DNA of 64,000 bases from Leptobrachium leishanense (lineage: Eukaryota > Chordata > Amphibia > Anura > Megophryidae): positions 349,064,862-349,128,861 of the forward strand of contig CM019063.1 in the NCBI GenBank assembly GCA_009667805.1, written 5' to 3'. The translations under genes and the position numbers were made by a program. A model generated the notes under the pieces. It was given only the letters and a program-made list of their open reading frames with translations. It searched no databases and was not told the origin of the DNA. Shown here piece after piece: positions 1 to 10,508 of this stretch. Every line of letters begins with the position of its first letter. Positions within the stretch are counted from its first letter, which is position 1.

Positions 1-371
1 ACTCCTCATTCGGGGGGTCCTCTGGCTTCCTGGATAGCAGCTTGGGTAATGTCTGTAGATCACTGGGTCTCCTTCTTGCAAGGCTGGATAACCCCACTTG
101 GAATCCTGATAGGCCGCACCTGCGCTCCAGCCTAGTCACTGTTCCGCTCTGCAGCACTGTGTCCTGTCTCTTTCACTCCCTGGCGCGCTCTGCCAGCTAT
201 CTCCACGAGGCTCAGGATGTACAGCGTCTGTGTCCCACCCACTTCTTGTGTCTGTTCGCAAAGCATGCCGGGAAACGTAGTCCCAATGTTCAGTGTCTCT
301 TATCGCGCTTGTCTCCCTCCGGTGGCCAAAAATAGGTACTGCCACAGTAAGGTTTTAAACACAGCGCTACA
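1..371 (-). mobile_element. Partial gypsy LTR (same family as the LTR at 30143-31069)
   Basis: The segment ends in AGCGCTACA at 363-371 and shares runs such as TAGGCCGCACCTGCGCTC, GGCGCGCTCTGCC and CTGTCTCCCTC with the right-hand end of the LTR at 30143-31069. By comparison with that copy, this is the U3 start of a reverse-strand LTR. The rest lies outside the window, so solo LTR versus full element cannot be decided. Several ORFs cross it but none looks like a real protein. Confidence 0.8.
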
Positions 372-748
372 GATGAAATTGCATATTTTCTCAGAAAAAT
401 ACAGTAATGAGTTCCCATTTCTAATTTTTTTAACAAGCATACCCCATAGTATATATATTCGCAAAGGCTTGAATGATAAAATGTGAAATAAAATACTTTT
501 AGACGCTGTAGATGATTGGAAATTCAAATTTTTTTACATTGTTTTGTTATAGAATTCTGGCTGGACATGACATATACATATAATAATGATATATTCTGAA
601 TCTGCAGAGTCTTCTGTAAAAAAGGATATATTATTTGTCTGGGTCCTACAATAAAACATGACTTCAAATTGTGTTTAAACATGAGCGCAAAACAGTAAAA
701 ATTAGATCAGCACACAGAGGTGAAATGGCTCAGCAGTGAAGGGGTTAA
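372..748. mobile_element. AT-rich sequence ending in a piggyBac-like terminus
   Basis: No gene is visible. The stretch CACAGAGGTGAAATGG followed by AGTGAAGGGG and TTAA (745-748) closely matches 49490-49523 inside another repeat of this window. CCCC-type ends next to TTAA mark the piggyBac-like elements seen at 35988, 49057 and 58507. I infer the right end of an old piggyBac-like element; its left end was not found. Confidence 0.4.
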
Positions 749-1798
749 ATAACGTTGTGTGTTTTTTTTGCATGACCAGTCATATTTTCAATATCCATGC
801 CAAATTTGTCACAATTTCTGTCAGGATATGCAAACTTTTGAGCACAACTGCATGTACTGTACTGTATTTCTGTTTTTCCATATACTGTACCTGACCTTAT
901 TGCTATGTAAAACCAATAATGTTAGCAATGTACAATTTTCCATTTCTACGCTACAGAAGATGCATAGGAGCGCAAATTGCATTAGATTGATGCAGCAATG
1001 TCAAGGTTTGGGAGTTCCTGAGCTGAAAAGGAGGAGCTGCGCATGGCGAGGGAAAAAAGCATACTATATTCATTAAATCAAGAAAATAATTTAAAAAAAT
1101 AATAATTGGATAGAGGCAGCAGCATCAGCCTAATTATTTAAGGGCAGAAAAGCAAACTCTATTTTTCAAGAGTTTCCCTTTAAAACCAGGCATCACCCTT
1201 GCCTCTTTGTGGATGTTCATGCATTTGCGTTACGGAATTATTTTCCAAAACAGGTCTGTTTTGTTCAGATCTATTCCTCATCTACTATGATCTTGTTTAG
1301 ATTATAACAAAATTTTTCAGCAGCAACAACATCAGCGCTAGCAGCTTCCCCACTCACATGCACATTATGTAGGCCAAACCTGCATTTAAAATGCTGGCAC
1401 TGAAATTCTCCTTGAGGCTATTAAAAATGCAGTGTACTTTTGCTTGAACTATTAGTAGACTTACCCAGTATCACTAACAGCTAGGATTCTTAAATTTCCC
1501 AACTGACAGTCGGCAGATCGGTTACTAGTGACATTGGCATACAGAAAGCGTGCCAATGTCACCCTCTCGTAGACTGATTGCTCTGCTGTAGAAATCAGTC
1601 TGAGAGGCAGCCGATGGATCAGATCTGCTCATGCATGCAGCTACAATCCATACTTGTGCAGAGGTGCTACTGAAATTGCGTGTGTAAAGTCTCATTGCGC
1701 TACACTATTTGCAGTTCCTCCACTATGCTAGTTATGTAGGGCCGCAAATTGTGTTGCAAAGTTTCAGGGACTTCTGGGTTCAGAAGTCCCTGTGCTTA
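749..1798. other. Unclassified AT-rich non-coding DNA
   Basis: No convincing coding region was found; the longest ORF (759-1076, plus strand) has no family resemblance I recognise. Two short hairpins are visible: GTGACATTGGCAT at 1528-1540 against TGCCAATGTCAC at 1551-1562, and GGGACTTCTG against CAGAAGTCCC near 1767-1790. Confidence 0.5.
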
Positions 1799-2050
1799 GG
1801 CCCATGTCAGACGAACGTAGTGATCACGTCCATGTTGCCGCACAGTTTAACGTCCAATAGAGCAATAGAGACCCATACACAAAGTGTGTCTGCACCGAAC
1901 TACGCACGCACACGCACATGGCAAACGGACGCAAGTTAGGCAAGAACGTAAAACCGCTACCCTGGACGCGCAGAGTGCGCCATGTCTGCGTAGCGTTCTG
2001 TGTGAGTGATGAGGAGATGTCAGACGCAGCGCATTTGTGACGTCCAGCAC
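1799..2050 (+). mobile_element. Small TIR element, left half (split by L1-like insertion)
   Basis: The sequence begins GGCCCATGTCAGACGAACG and matches the complete relative at 10509-10948 in order (GTCCATG, CCGCAC, later GACGTCCAG). It stops at 2050 and resumes at 8230, where the matching end CGTTCGTCTGA...TAGCC appears. GTCCAGCAC occurs at both 2042-2050 and 8221-8229, which fits a target-site duplication of the insertion between them. Confidence 0.75.
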
Positions 2051-3001
2051 TTTTTTTTTATTTTTTTCAAAACTATTTTATTAATTTCAAAAGAGTGGAA
2101 TCGACATGTATTACAAGTATTCATAACATTCCCGTGACAAAATGCATACGGGGCATAATTGAGAAACCATAGTTATCAGTCTACCTGTAGAAAGTCAGAG
2201 TTAGGCCCCAAACGGAGAAGAATGAGAGGGAACGCTGAACAATCAAGGGAAAGAAAACACCGCAGGGACGTGCAGTCAGGGGTGGCAAAGGAGGCAGGGC
2301 AGTAAATTAATGTGCTGGTCTGTTTGTATTTAATCTGTAATTTAATTTTTTTTTATTGAAAAAAGTTCTCATACTCACCTGCTCCACGCTTCCTCGCTGT
2401 GCTTCTCTGTCCTCCATTTTTTTTTTCTACTTTCAGTTTGCCGGCTGCTGTGTGTGTGTAATTCACTACACAGACAGCAGGGGCAGCACTGAGCCAGCCT
2501 AGCCTATGCAATTTGCGCAGCTGAACGCTACGCTAATTGGGTAGCTCAAGCTGGCTGAGTGATTCAGCCTGAAGCTGCTTCCTGGTTCTACGCTCTTCAG
2601 TGCCTCTGAGAGGCAGTGAGAGCAATTGAAAGCTTGAGCCAATGGGAAAGCGCCATTGGTCTCAAGTAATTCATTTTTTTCTTAAAAACGCCCCCCCATG
2701 GTAGGCAGAGCCTCTCATGGATTGATTGACTCAGGACAGTCACAGGACTATCCTCATCAGTCGTGGGGGCGGGCAGGCAGAGCTCAGCATGTGTGTGTGC
2801 TGCTGGGGGGAGTGGCCTCAACTACTGACACTGTTTGACTCTGAGTCAGGCAGTGTCAGAGAGATGAGACAGTGTCAGTCACATGACTGACTACTCGTCC
2901 ATTGTGCGCAGAAGAGAGAGACAGACTGCGCAGCTGGAGATGGGAACCGGACGCAGGATGCCTGTAGGTAATGTATTTGTAAAAAATAGAGATATGCTCA
3001 T

Positions 3002-3103
3002 ACTACTCATATATAGAGTGGCAATGTCACCATCATGCTATATACTGAGTCAGTGTATATATATATATTATGATGGTGAAATTGCCACTCTATATATCAG
3101 TAG
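3002..3103. repeat. Long imperfect hairpin
   Basis: The 5' arm at 3009-3036 (TATAGAGTGGCAATGTCACC within it) pairs with the 3' arm at 3070-3097 (GGTGAAATTGCCACTCTATA within it). ACTACT at 3002 and AGTAGT near 3103 extend the pairing. The loop is an AT-rich stretch with a TA microsatellite. This is the form of a small foldback element. Confidence 0.7.
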
Positions 3104-3148
3104 TAAATATAGTTACTGAGGTGACTCAGGTGAGGTCACCCTAATCCT

Positions 3149-4745
3149 TTTTTTTTTAATTATTATTATTTTTTTTACATTGACAATTTTTTATTTTGCA
3201 AACAAGTCATCATACAATCACAAAGTAAGGACCTCGCAGGGCCATATGTAGACTACAAAGCACAGTGGATGGAAAATAACAAAGTGAGGGCCTCGCGTGG
3301 CCACTCAGGGTCACCTATTACAGCACAGCATAGGGAAACAGAATAAAAATTAAAATAAACAACAAAAAGCTCAGCAATAGGGGCAGTGGCAAAGGCCAAA
3401 ACTGTGCCTTCCCTGGTATGGTCCCACGAGCCCGAAGGACCACGGGAGGCCAAAGGGACTAATTGCACTAGGCCTGGTTACTCGGGGGCCAAGTCAGGCA
3501 CCAGGCCACGCTGCCACACCCCAGAGAAACCCGTAAACTCCACACAAAAAAAATAGGGGGGGGGAGGGGGACTAAAAATGGGGAGAGAAAGAAAAAATGT
3601 CCTCCAAGGACTCCAAGATCACTCCAAGAAAGGGCCAAAAACAAAATAAAGTCCTCAAAGACTGTCCTTAACAGGGCCATCAGTGATGGGGAAAAAAAGG
3701 GGGTGTGAATAACGCACAGTGGAGGGGTCAGAGAAAGGATTCAGGCCTGATATCGATAAGATCATTGGAACAGGCCACCTCAGCCTGTATCTAGTAGGAA
3801 GGCCAGGTGGCGAACTCGTCTGAGACCATCTTCCTCTCGAGGGGCAAACACCGCTAGTGCCCAGAGCGCCCCTTCCATAACCAGAGCAACCTCTCAAGAC
3901 CAGGGCCGATACCACATCTTATCCACATTCAACTCCTCCTCCACGCACAGCAAAGTGGGGTCCAGCTTGGCCGACCCCGCAAACGTTTCAGCGTCCCGTT
4001 AGCCAGTCGCAGCTGTTGCAACACACGCAGCGAAGCCCAGGGTCACCTCTGGAGATCTGGGTCGTCGCACACTCAAGGTAATCTCTGCAGGTGGGCACAT
4101 CTCTTCGGATTTAAGAGGCTTCAGGCCCATGGTGGTGCAGGGGGTGGGGCAGCCGCTGCCACGTGCTCCCGCGGATCGTGATCATTCAGGCGCGCCATAA
4201 ACGCAGACATCAGCCGGTGCCAATCACCTTTGGTGATCACTCAGGTGTCGTCCTCTGGAATCAGCGCCAGACAGGCATCCAAGGCCGCCAGGCCAGCATC
4301 CACTGTCATGGGAGGGAGGGGCCGGCAGCACCCCGCAACCAGCCCCCGAGTCCCGCGACAGCAGTCACCGCGAGGATATCCTGGTGGGCTGAGGAACGGG
4401 GGCCCTGTCCCCACAGCCTGCCTTAAGGCATCATGCAGGGGTGAGAGTTTCCATAGAATCAGCGGCACCGCCGAGCCCCTGCTCTAAGTAGGCCGCAAGA
4501 TGGGGAAACAAAAGATTTCAGGAAAACGCCACAGCCGGGAGTCGACGGCAGGATCCCGAGTCTCTGTAGTCTGGAGTGAGGGACTAAACGGGCTCCAGAC
4601 TGTGCATGCCCCGATGGCCAGCCGCAGAGGAGCTCCAATACTGGGGGAAAGACGAAGGTAGCCAGCCAAATTGCCCCTAACAAGGCATCAGGTTGAGGAG
4701 CTCCATCCAGGCACGTCTGTTCCCCTCCACTGCCGGCCACGCCCC
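3149..4745 (-). mobile_element. Internally deleted L1-like copy (HAL1-like), reverse strand
   Basis: The copy begins with T-runs at 3149-3175 and has near its 3' end the GGACCTCGCAGGGCCAT hairpin (about 3230-3246) that recurs in the other L1-like copies of this window. The interior is unusually GC-rich, like the 5' region and ORF1 part of the better preserved copy at 17641-19462. No ORF2 is present, so it resembles an ORF1-only (half-LINE) derivative. The ORFs crossing it are short and broken. Flanks are only partly duplicated (CTAAT), so the ends are approximate. Confidence 0.55.
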
Positions 4746-4789
4746 CCACTCTAATATTTTACATAGCAAAATTATTCTTCTCTGTCATG

Positions 4790-5160
4790 GTACTCCCTCC
4801 CTGGTTATGCTGGCTGAGTGTGATGTGCCCCCTGGCACTCTCTGGTGCTGCTGGCTGAGTGTGATGTGTCCCCTGGCACTCCCTCCCTGGTGATGCTGGC
4901 TGAGTGTGATGTGCCCCCTGGCACTCCCTCCCTGGTGGTGCTGGCTGAGTGTGATGTGCCCCCTGGCACTCCCTCCCTGGTGATGCTGGCTGAGTGTGAT
5001 GTGCCCCCTGGCACTCTCTGGTGCTGTTGGCTGAGTGTGATGTGCCCCCTGGCACTCCCTCCCTGGTGATGATGGCTGAGGTGAGTGTGATATGATCCCT
5101 GGCACTCCCTCCCTGGTACTGCTGAGTGTGATGCGCCCCCTGGCACTCCCTGGTGGTCAC
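4790..5160. repeat. 45-bp minisatellite, about 8 copies
   Basis: The repeated unit contains CTGGCTGAGTGTGATGTG and CCCCCTGGCACTCCCTCC with a 45-bp period; a few units are shorter by 4 bp or so. It is open in several frames only because the period is a multiple of three. The flank TTTTACAT...AAAATTATTCTTCTCTGTCATGG occurs on both sides (4757 and 5170), so the array lies within a duplicated flank. Confidence 0.85.
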
Positions 5161-5278
5161 CCTGTAATCTTTTACATGCCAAAATTATTCTTCTCTGTCA
5201 TGGCAGTTTGTAATATAGGCAGTCACTGTGTCAATAGTCCTGATACCTGACCCCGTGTTTTTTTCTTGTTTGTAGATC

Positions 5279-6482
5279 CTGGGGAACACTGAGCACCCAG
5301 ATCCTGGGCAACACTGAGAGCAGCCAGATCCTGGGGAACACTGAGCACCCAGATCCTGGGGAACGCTGAGCACCCAGATCCTGGGGAACACTGAGCACCC
5401 AGACCCTGGGCAACACTGAGAGCAGTCAGATCCTGGGGACCACTGAGCACCCAGATCCTGGGGAACACTGAGAGCAGTCAGATCCTGGGGACCACTGAAA
5501 GCAGCCAGATCCTGGTAAGCACTGAGAGCAGCCAGATCCTAGGGAACACTGAGAGCAGCCAGATCCTGGTGAGCACTGAGAGCAGCCAGATCCTGGTGAG
5601 CACCAAGAGCAGCCAGTTCCAGGTGAGCACCGAGAGCAGCCAGTTCCTGGTGAGCACCGAGAGCAGCCAGTTCCTGGTGAGCACTGAGAGCAGCCAGTTC
5701 CTGGGGAGCACTGAGAGCAGCCAGATCCTGGTGAGCACTGAGAGCAGCCAGTTCCTTGTGAGCACTGAGAGCAGCCAGTTCCTGGGGAGCACTGAGAGCA
5801 GCCAGTTCCTGGGGAGCACTGAGAGCAGCCAGTTCCTGGTGAGCACTGAGAGCACCCAGATCCTGGGCAACACTAAGAGCAGCCAGATCCTGGGGAACAC
5901 TGAGCACCCAGATCCTGGGGAACGCTGAGCACCCAGATCCTGGGGAACACTGAGCACCCAGATCCTGGGGAACGCTGAGTACCCAGATCCTGGGGAACAC
6001 TGAGCACCCAGACCCTGGGCAACACTGAGAGCAGCCAGATCCTGGGGAACACTGAGCACCCAGATCCTGGGGAACACTGAGAGCAGTTAGATCCTGGGGA
6101 CCACTGAAAGCAGCCAGATCCTGGTAAGCACTGAGAGCAGCCAGATCCTAGGGAACACTGAGAGCAGCCAGATCCTGGTGAGCACTGAGAGCAGCCAGAT
6201 CCTGGTGAGCACCAAGAGCAGCCAGTTCCAGGTGAGCACCGAGAGCAGCCAGTTCCTGGTGAGCACTGAGAGCAGCCAGTTCCTGGGGAGCACTGAGAGC
6301 AGCCTGATCCTGGTGAGCACTGAGAGCAGCCAGTTCCTTGTGAGCACTGAGAGCAGCCAGTTCCTGGGGAGCACTGAGAGCAGCCAGTTCCTGGTGAGCA
6401 CTGAGAGCAGCCAGTTCCTGGTGAGCACTGAGAGCAGCCAGTTCCTGGTGAGCACTGAGAGCAGCCAGTTCCTGGGGAGCCC
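5279..6482. repeat. 27-bp minisatellite with ~609-bp higher-order repeat
   Basis: The unit is a 27-mer of the form AGCCAGTTCCTGGTGAGCAC plus TGAGAGC. Variants (GATCCTGGGGAACACTGAG) occur in the same order at 5500-5870 and 6110-6480, so a block of about 609 bp has been duplicated as a whole. The ORFs on both strands (for example plus 5569-5928, minus 5478-6077) are simple products of the 27-bp period and are not called as genes. Confidence 0.9.
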
Positions 6483-6533
6483 TGAACTTACATAACCTGT
6501 GTATATCTGGCTCTGATAGTAGCTAGGGATGTG

Positions 6534-7488
6534 CGTTTCGGGTTTCGGAACTTCGTAATTTTCACGAAATTTCCCAATTCGTGCATCATTCGGATTCGGC
6601 CGAATTTCCGAAAATTTTCAGATCCGAAAACGGCAGATCCGAACAAATTTTCGTGCCGAAACGAAAACTTTTCGGAATTTTCGAATGGACTAGAAATGTG
6701 TAAAATCGAAATTCATTTTCATTCCATTCATGATTTCGGCTCCATTCCTGATTTCGGTTCCATTTCAGTAATTTCGGACATCGTATTTATATCGCTGATT
6801 CTGTAATTAAATTTTGTATCATTCTCATCTCAATGTTTCCTTCCTGGAAAACCAGAGAAATCTCAATGTATCCTTGTTGAAAAACATGAGAAATCTCAAT
6901 GTATCCTTCTTGTAAAACATGAGAAATCTCAATGTATCCTTCCTGGTAAAATCCTTTATAAATAAATAAATGTATCCTTTTTGTAAAAAATGAGAAATCT
7001 CAATGTATCCTTCCCGGGAAACCAGATAAATCTCAATGTATCCTTCTTGTAAAAAATGAGAAATCTCAATGTATCCTTCTTGTAAAACATGAGAAATCTC
7101 AATGTATCCTTCCTGGAAATCCAGAGAAATCTCAATGTATCCTTCTTGTAAAACATGAGAAATCTCAATGTATCCTTCCTGGAAATCCAGAGAAATCTCA
7201 ATGTATCCTTCTTGTAAAACATGAGAAATCTCAATGTATCCTTCCCGGGAAACCAGAGAAATCTCAATGTATCCTTCTTGTAAAACATAAGAAATCTCAA
7301 TGTATCCTTCTTGTAAAACATGAGAAATCTCAATGGCAGAATTATCGTATCGTATAATTATCGTATCGAAAAAAGTCGATACGAAAAACGAAACGAAAGG
7401 AACCGAAACAAAAATCGGCCGAAATGAGTCTAAACGAAAATTTACAAAGTCCGAACGAACCGAAAAAAAAAATCGGTGCACAAGCCTA
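6534..7488 (+). mobile_element. hAT-like non-autonomous element with 8-bp target duplication
   Basis: The element runs from TAGGGATGTGCG to GTGCACAAGCCTA; the ends are imperfect inverted repeats (TAGG..TGTGC). The 8-bp sequence ATAGTAGC flanks it at 6526-6533 and 7489-7496, which is the hAT signature. The subterminal parts are rich in TTTCGG and CCGAAA words that can fold on each other. A second copy, inverted, lies at 62843-63696. No transposase is present. Confidence 0.8.
6838..7345. repeat. 33-bp minisatellite inside the hAT-like element
   Basis: About 15 units of the form GAAATCTCAATGTATCCTTC plus TTGTAAAACAT make up this stretch. The period is a multiple of three, giving a 233-residue minus-strand ORF of repeating 11-mers that is not taken as a gene. 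The sister element at 62843-63696 lacks the array, so the expansion arose within this copy or its lineage. Confidence 0.9.
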
Positions 7489-7589
7489 ATAGTAGCCAGT
7501 GCCTCACCAGCCACTGATCTCACCACACGTCACTGGAAAACAGGGGGGGGGGCGGATCCTGAGTATGATATTTAGTGGGTGATGGAGCG

Positions 7590-8160
7590 TAGCAAATCTC
7601 TGATGTACCATGGGGTGAGTGTGAGTGTTAGTTCTATCTTTTTACGGAAGTCTTGGGGCAGGGTAGGGATATATTTAGGCGCCAATGGGCGTAAAAGCAT
7701 TTTGATACACCATCATTATTCTGAAGAGCCTGTAGTCAGGACATACAAAATAAGAAGGACAATTTATCGAGAAATATTGATAAGGGTGGGGCTGTAGGGA
7801 GTTTCCAAACCTGGATAAGGGTCTTACGAGACACTGCCGCTAGGAGGCGCAAGAAGGAGGCATGTTCTGTAATTGTGGGAGGCAGGTGCTGAAACATGCA
7901 TACTCCTTCATCATTGGAAGTGAGCCACCATAAATGGAGCTACAATATTGCGGTAATTGGTGGCAGAAACGTAATATCAGTGGGTACTCCCATAGGCAGT
8001 GAGACATGTGTGCATCACTAGATCCACACTTCCAGCAGGTTGGTGGATGGGTCGGGTTCAGTTTAGAGAGTTTTAAGGGCGTCAGTTAGGTCTGGTGCAT
8101 AACATTAAAGTTCATCTCCTGGTAAGAGACGCTTGGGAGAATCGCATTCAGAGAGGCATA
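7590..8160 (-). pseudogene. L1-type ORF2 C-terminal remnant
   Basis: Reading the minus strand from about 8052 gives CWKCGSSDAHMSHCLWEYP, which has the C-X2-C...H-X3-C spacing of the cysteine-rich segment at the C-terminus of L1 ORF2. Further on, in shifted frames, come FLRLLAAVSRKTLIQVW and a KLPTAPP-like stretch, the usual order in L1 ORF2 tails. ORF2 normally carries endonuclease and reverse transcriptase; only the tail is left here. Frameshifts and stops make it non-functional. Assignment rests on motif order, not on a search. Confidence 0.65.
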
Positions 8161-8220
8161 AGCTTTAGTCAGCGATTGGCAGGAGAGTCCGGGTGTCCTA
8201 GATATCCAGTCTTCGGCTAT

Positions 8221-8429
8221 GTCCAGCACCTTGACGCACACAATGGCTTTTCATATCCTTTTCTAATTTTTATAATTTTTCATATTATTTTTATTTCCCA
8301 TAGTTCCCTTTTTTATTCTACGTCCGTCAAGAAAAACGGATTGTGTGGTGTCTACAGTATCTTCCGTCAGTACATCTGTCCGTTATGCACGCATGCAGAG
8401 TGCGCTCAGACGTTCGTCTGACTCTAGCC
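8221..8429 (+). mobile_element. Small TIR element, right half
   Basis: This is the continuation of the element begun at 1799. It includes the target duplication GTCCAGCAC (8221-8229), the words CTACGTCCGTCAAGAAAAACGG and ATGCACGCATGC, and ends CGTTCGTCTGACTCTAGCC, the complement of the left end. The order matches the intact relative at 10509-10948. Confidence 0.75.
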
Positions 8430-8760
8430 TAAAGAGGGGAGCTGTGCACGGCGAAGGACAACAGGTAAATTATAGAAAAAGAGAAAAGAAAGAAGAGATT
8501 GTATGCTGAACATTCAGCTTATAATTAATTTTATTATTTGCCTATTGGCATCCAAAAACACAAAACTCAGCGATTAAAAACACATAGAAAGAGAATGAAA
8601 AGATGGCAATTGCTGGAGTAATTATTCAGCCCTCATACACTGAGTAGTGAGATAATATACACACTCACAGGGCGAGGTGTTTATAAAGCCAATTTTTGCA
8701 GAAAGCCCAATATAGAGGGTTTGGGGGGCTGAATCAAGCAAATAAGCAATGTATATAACC
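8430..8760. other. Unclassified non-coding stretch
   Basis: AT-rich sequence without a convincing ORF or recognised repeat. Its last 11 bases (8750-8760, TGTATATAACC) are the left target duplication of the next element. Confidence 0.5.
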
Positions 8761-8999
8761 AGCTACGTCACTAGGGTTGGTGTCACCCGGTGCAGTAACG
8801 TATGGTGTCATCCCCCCCCCCGAGTTTTACGGATTTTTTTAAACTACTCTTACTCATAAATCAGTACTCCCATATAACACTGAACGCTCATGCACAGCGC
8901 ACATTACTGTGAGGTTTATTGCTGTGGAGCTCTGTGATATGCTCATACACAAATTTTGGTGAACTGGCAGCAAGTACAGTGCCTGTTTGAAGACAGTGA

Positions 9000-9690
9000 A
9001 AGTGAAGGCACACATGGATATATATTGCCCCCAGCAGCTCTGGATATATTGCCCCCAGCAGCTCACCCATGGATATATATTGCCCCAGCAGCTCACCCAT
9101 GGATATATATTGCCTCCAGCAGCTCGCCCATGGATATATAATGCCTCCAGCAGCTCACATATGGATATATTGCCCCAGCTTACACATGGATATAGTTGCC
9201 CAGCTCACACATGGATAAATTTGCCTAGCTCACACATGGATATATTTGCCCAGCTCACACATGGATATAGTTGCCCAGCTCACACATGGATATATTTGCC
9301 CAGCTCACACATGGACATCGTTGCCCAGCTCACACATGGATATATTTGCCCAGCTCACACATGGATATAGTTGCCCAGCTCACACATGGATAAATTTGCC
9401 CAGCTCACACATGGATATAGTTGCCCAGCTCACACATGGATAAATTTGCTCAGCTCACACATGGATAAATTTGCCCAGCTCACACATGGATATATTTGCC
9501 CAGCTCACATATGGATAAATTTCCCCAGCTCACACATGGATAAATTTGCCCAGCTCACACATGGATATAGTTGCCTAGCTCACACATGGATAAATTTGCC
9601 CAGCTCACACATCGATATAGTTGCCTCCAGCTCTCACATGGATATAGTTGCCCAGCTCATACATGGATAAATTTGCCCAGCTCACACATG
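9000..9690. repeat. 25-bp minisatellite with longer leading units
   Basis: From about 9175 the unit is TTGCCCAGCTCACACATGG plus ATATAG or ATAAAT with a 25-bp period, around 20 copies. The first units (9010-9170) are longer and contain GCCCCCAGCAGCTC and CCATGGATATATA. An isolated related piece, GGATATATAATGCCCCCAGC, occurs at 48898-48917. Confidence 0.88.
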
Positions 9691-9853
9691 TTCACCCTCA
9701 GCAGCTCACCTCTGCCGCCACATGCTGTTCGCCGTGTCTTTGGCTCCCTATGAGCTCCCGAAGGCATGGAGCTTGGCCGCTCGCCTGGGGGAACCACGTG
9801 ACAGCATGCAGTGCCGCGGCGCTGGGCCGTAGGTTGCCGACCCCTGCCTTAGG

Positions 9854-9951
9854 GTGACACGACCCGCCCTTAAGATGACACCGTCACCAAAGACTTTGGT
9901 TGCAAAAATCAAAGTATTTGGTGACGGTGTTACCCTAAGGGCGGGTGTCAC
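9854..9951. repeat. Strong near-perfect hairpin
   Basis: The arm 9854-9904 (with CCCGCCCTTAAGATGACACC) pairs with 9907-9951 (with GGTGTTACCCTAAGGGCGGG); ACCGTCACCAAA pairs with TTTGGTGACGGT. It lies at the inner right side of the Mutator-like element. Confidence 0.8.
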
Positions 9952-10111
9952 CTGGTGGGGACTGCACCCCCCGCCCCCACCTAGCGACACTAGTGTATAT
10001 AACCCAAAATCCACAAGTGGCCAAATTAGAGAAATAAAGACAGCAAAAGCTGTTCTACATCTGAATTATGCCTAAATACCGATGTACGACAGTAAGTTGC
10101 CAAATTGGCAT

Positions 10112-10508
10112 TGTCACATCTGAGGAGCCTGCGGGGTCTCAGGGGGGTCCCAGGTGCACGGCGCCATTGGCTGGCCGAGTGCCAGGAGCTCCGGTGGTCC
10201 CCGGCCTTCCTGTGGCTGGTCAGGGTGGGATGCAGCGTGATGACGCGGAGCCACCAGCCTTTAAATAAAGAACGCGCGCTCTGAGTCATTGCATTGACGT
10301 GGAGTCAGTCCTGCATCGCTGAGTGTATTCGTGTTACGAGTCACTTGTTCATTTGATTCATTCTCTGATTTACTGACCCGGATTGTATGAGGACCTTGAC
10401 TGTTGCTGACCCGGACTGCCTTTTGACGATTCTCTCTGTTACAGCCTGTATGTATGTATGTCCTGAGCAGCATCAAAATGATTGCTGATCCTGCCACACA
10501 CTGACTCA
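10112..10508 (+). mobile_element. Gypsy-like LTR, first segment
   Basis: The segment starts TGTCACATCTGAGGAGCC and is GC-rich up to a TTTAAATAAAG promoter-like word near 10260. It then has loose internal repeats (GACCCGGATTGTATGAGGACC). Its architecture and its far end (CGACCATTCAAGGATCGGAG at 31393-31412) resemble the gypsy LTR at 50478-51223 (CGACCATTCTAAGGATCGGA). It is cut by a TIR element and by the ERV; segments continue at 10952-11023 and 31152-31445. Confidence 0.55.

Larger units (their letters stand above)
2051..8220 (-). mobile_element. L1-like LINE insertion, reverse strand, itself heavily invaded
   Basis: It starts with a T-run at 2051, which is the poly-A tail of a reverse-strand element, and is flanked by GTCCAGCAC on both sides. 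The far end (7590-8160) still encodes an L1-type ORF2 C-terminus on the minus strand, so this appears to be a 5'-truncated L1-like copy. Between tail and ORF2 lie a nested ORF1-only L1-like copy (3149-4745), minisatellites (4790-5160, 5279-6482) and a hAT-like element (6534-7488). Segment 2290-3000 is unclassified and may be another insertion. Confidence 0.65.
8761..9993 (+). mobile_element. Mutator-like (MULE-type) non-autonomous element
   Basis: TGTATATAACC occurs directly before the element (8750-8760) and directly after it (9994-10004). The ends are imperfect inverted repeats: AGCTACGTCACTAGG on the left and CCTAGCGACACTAGT on the right. A direct duplication of about 9-11 bp is typical of Mutator-like elements. 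The inside holds a 55-bp-family monomer (8880-8945), a minisatellite and a hairpin, with no transposase. Confidence 0.6.

Noticed and set aside
5478..6455. Long repetitive ORFs of 100-199 residues on both strands
   Set aside because: They are translations of a 27-bp minisatellite; a period divisible by three keeps frames open by itself.
6825..7526. 233-residue minus-strand ORF of 11-residue repeats
   Set aside because: It comes from the 33-bp minisatellite inside a hAT-like element, with no start context or domain.
9175..9690. CRISPR-like regular repeats
   Set aside because: The units are contiguous with no unique spacers, and the genome is clearly eukaryotic; it is a minisatellite.
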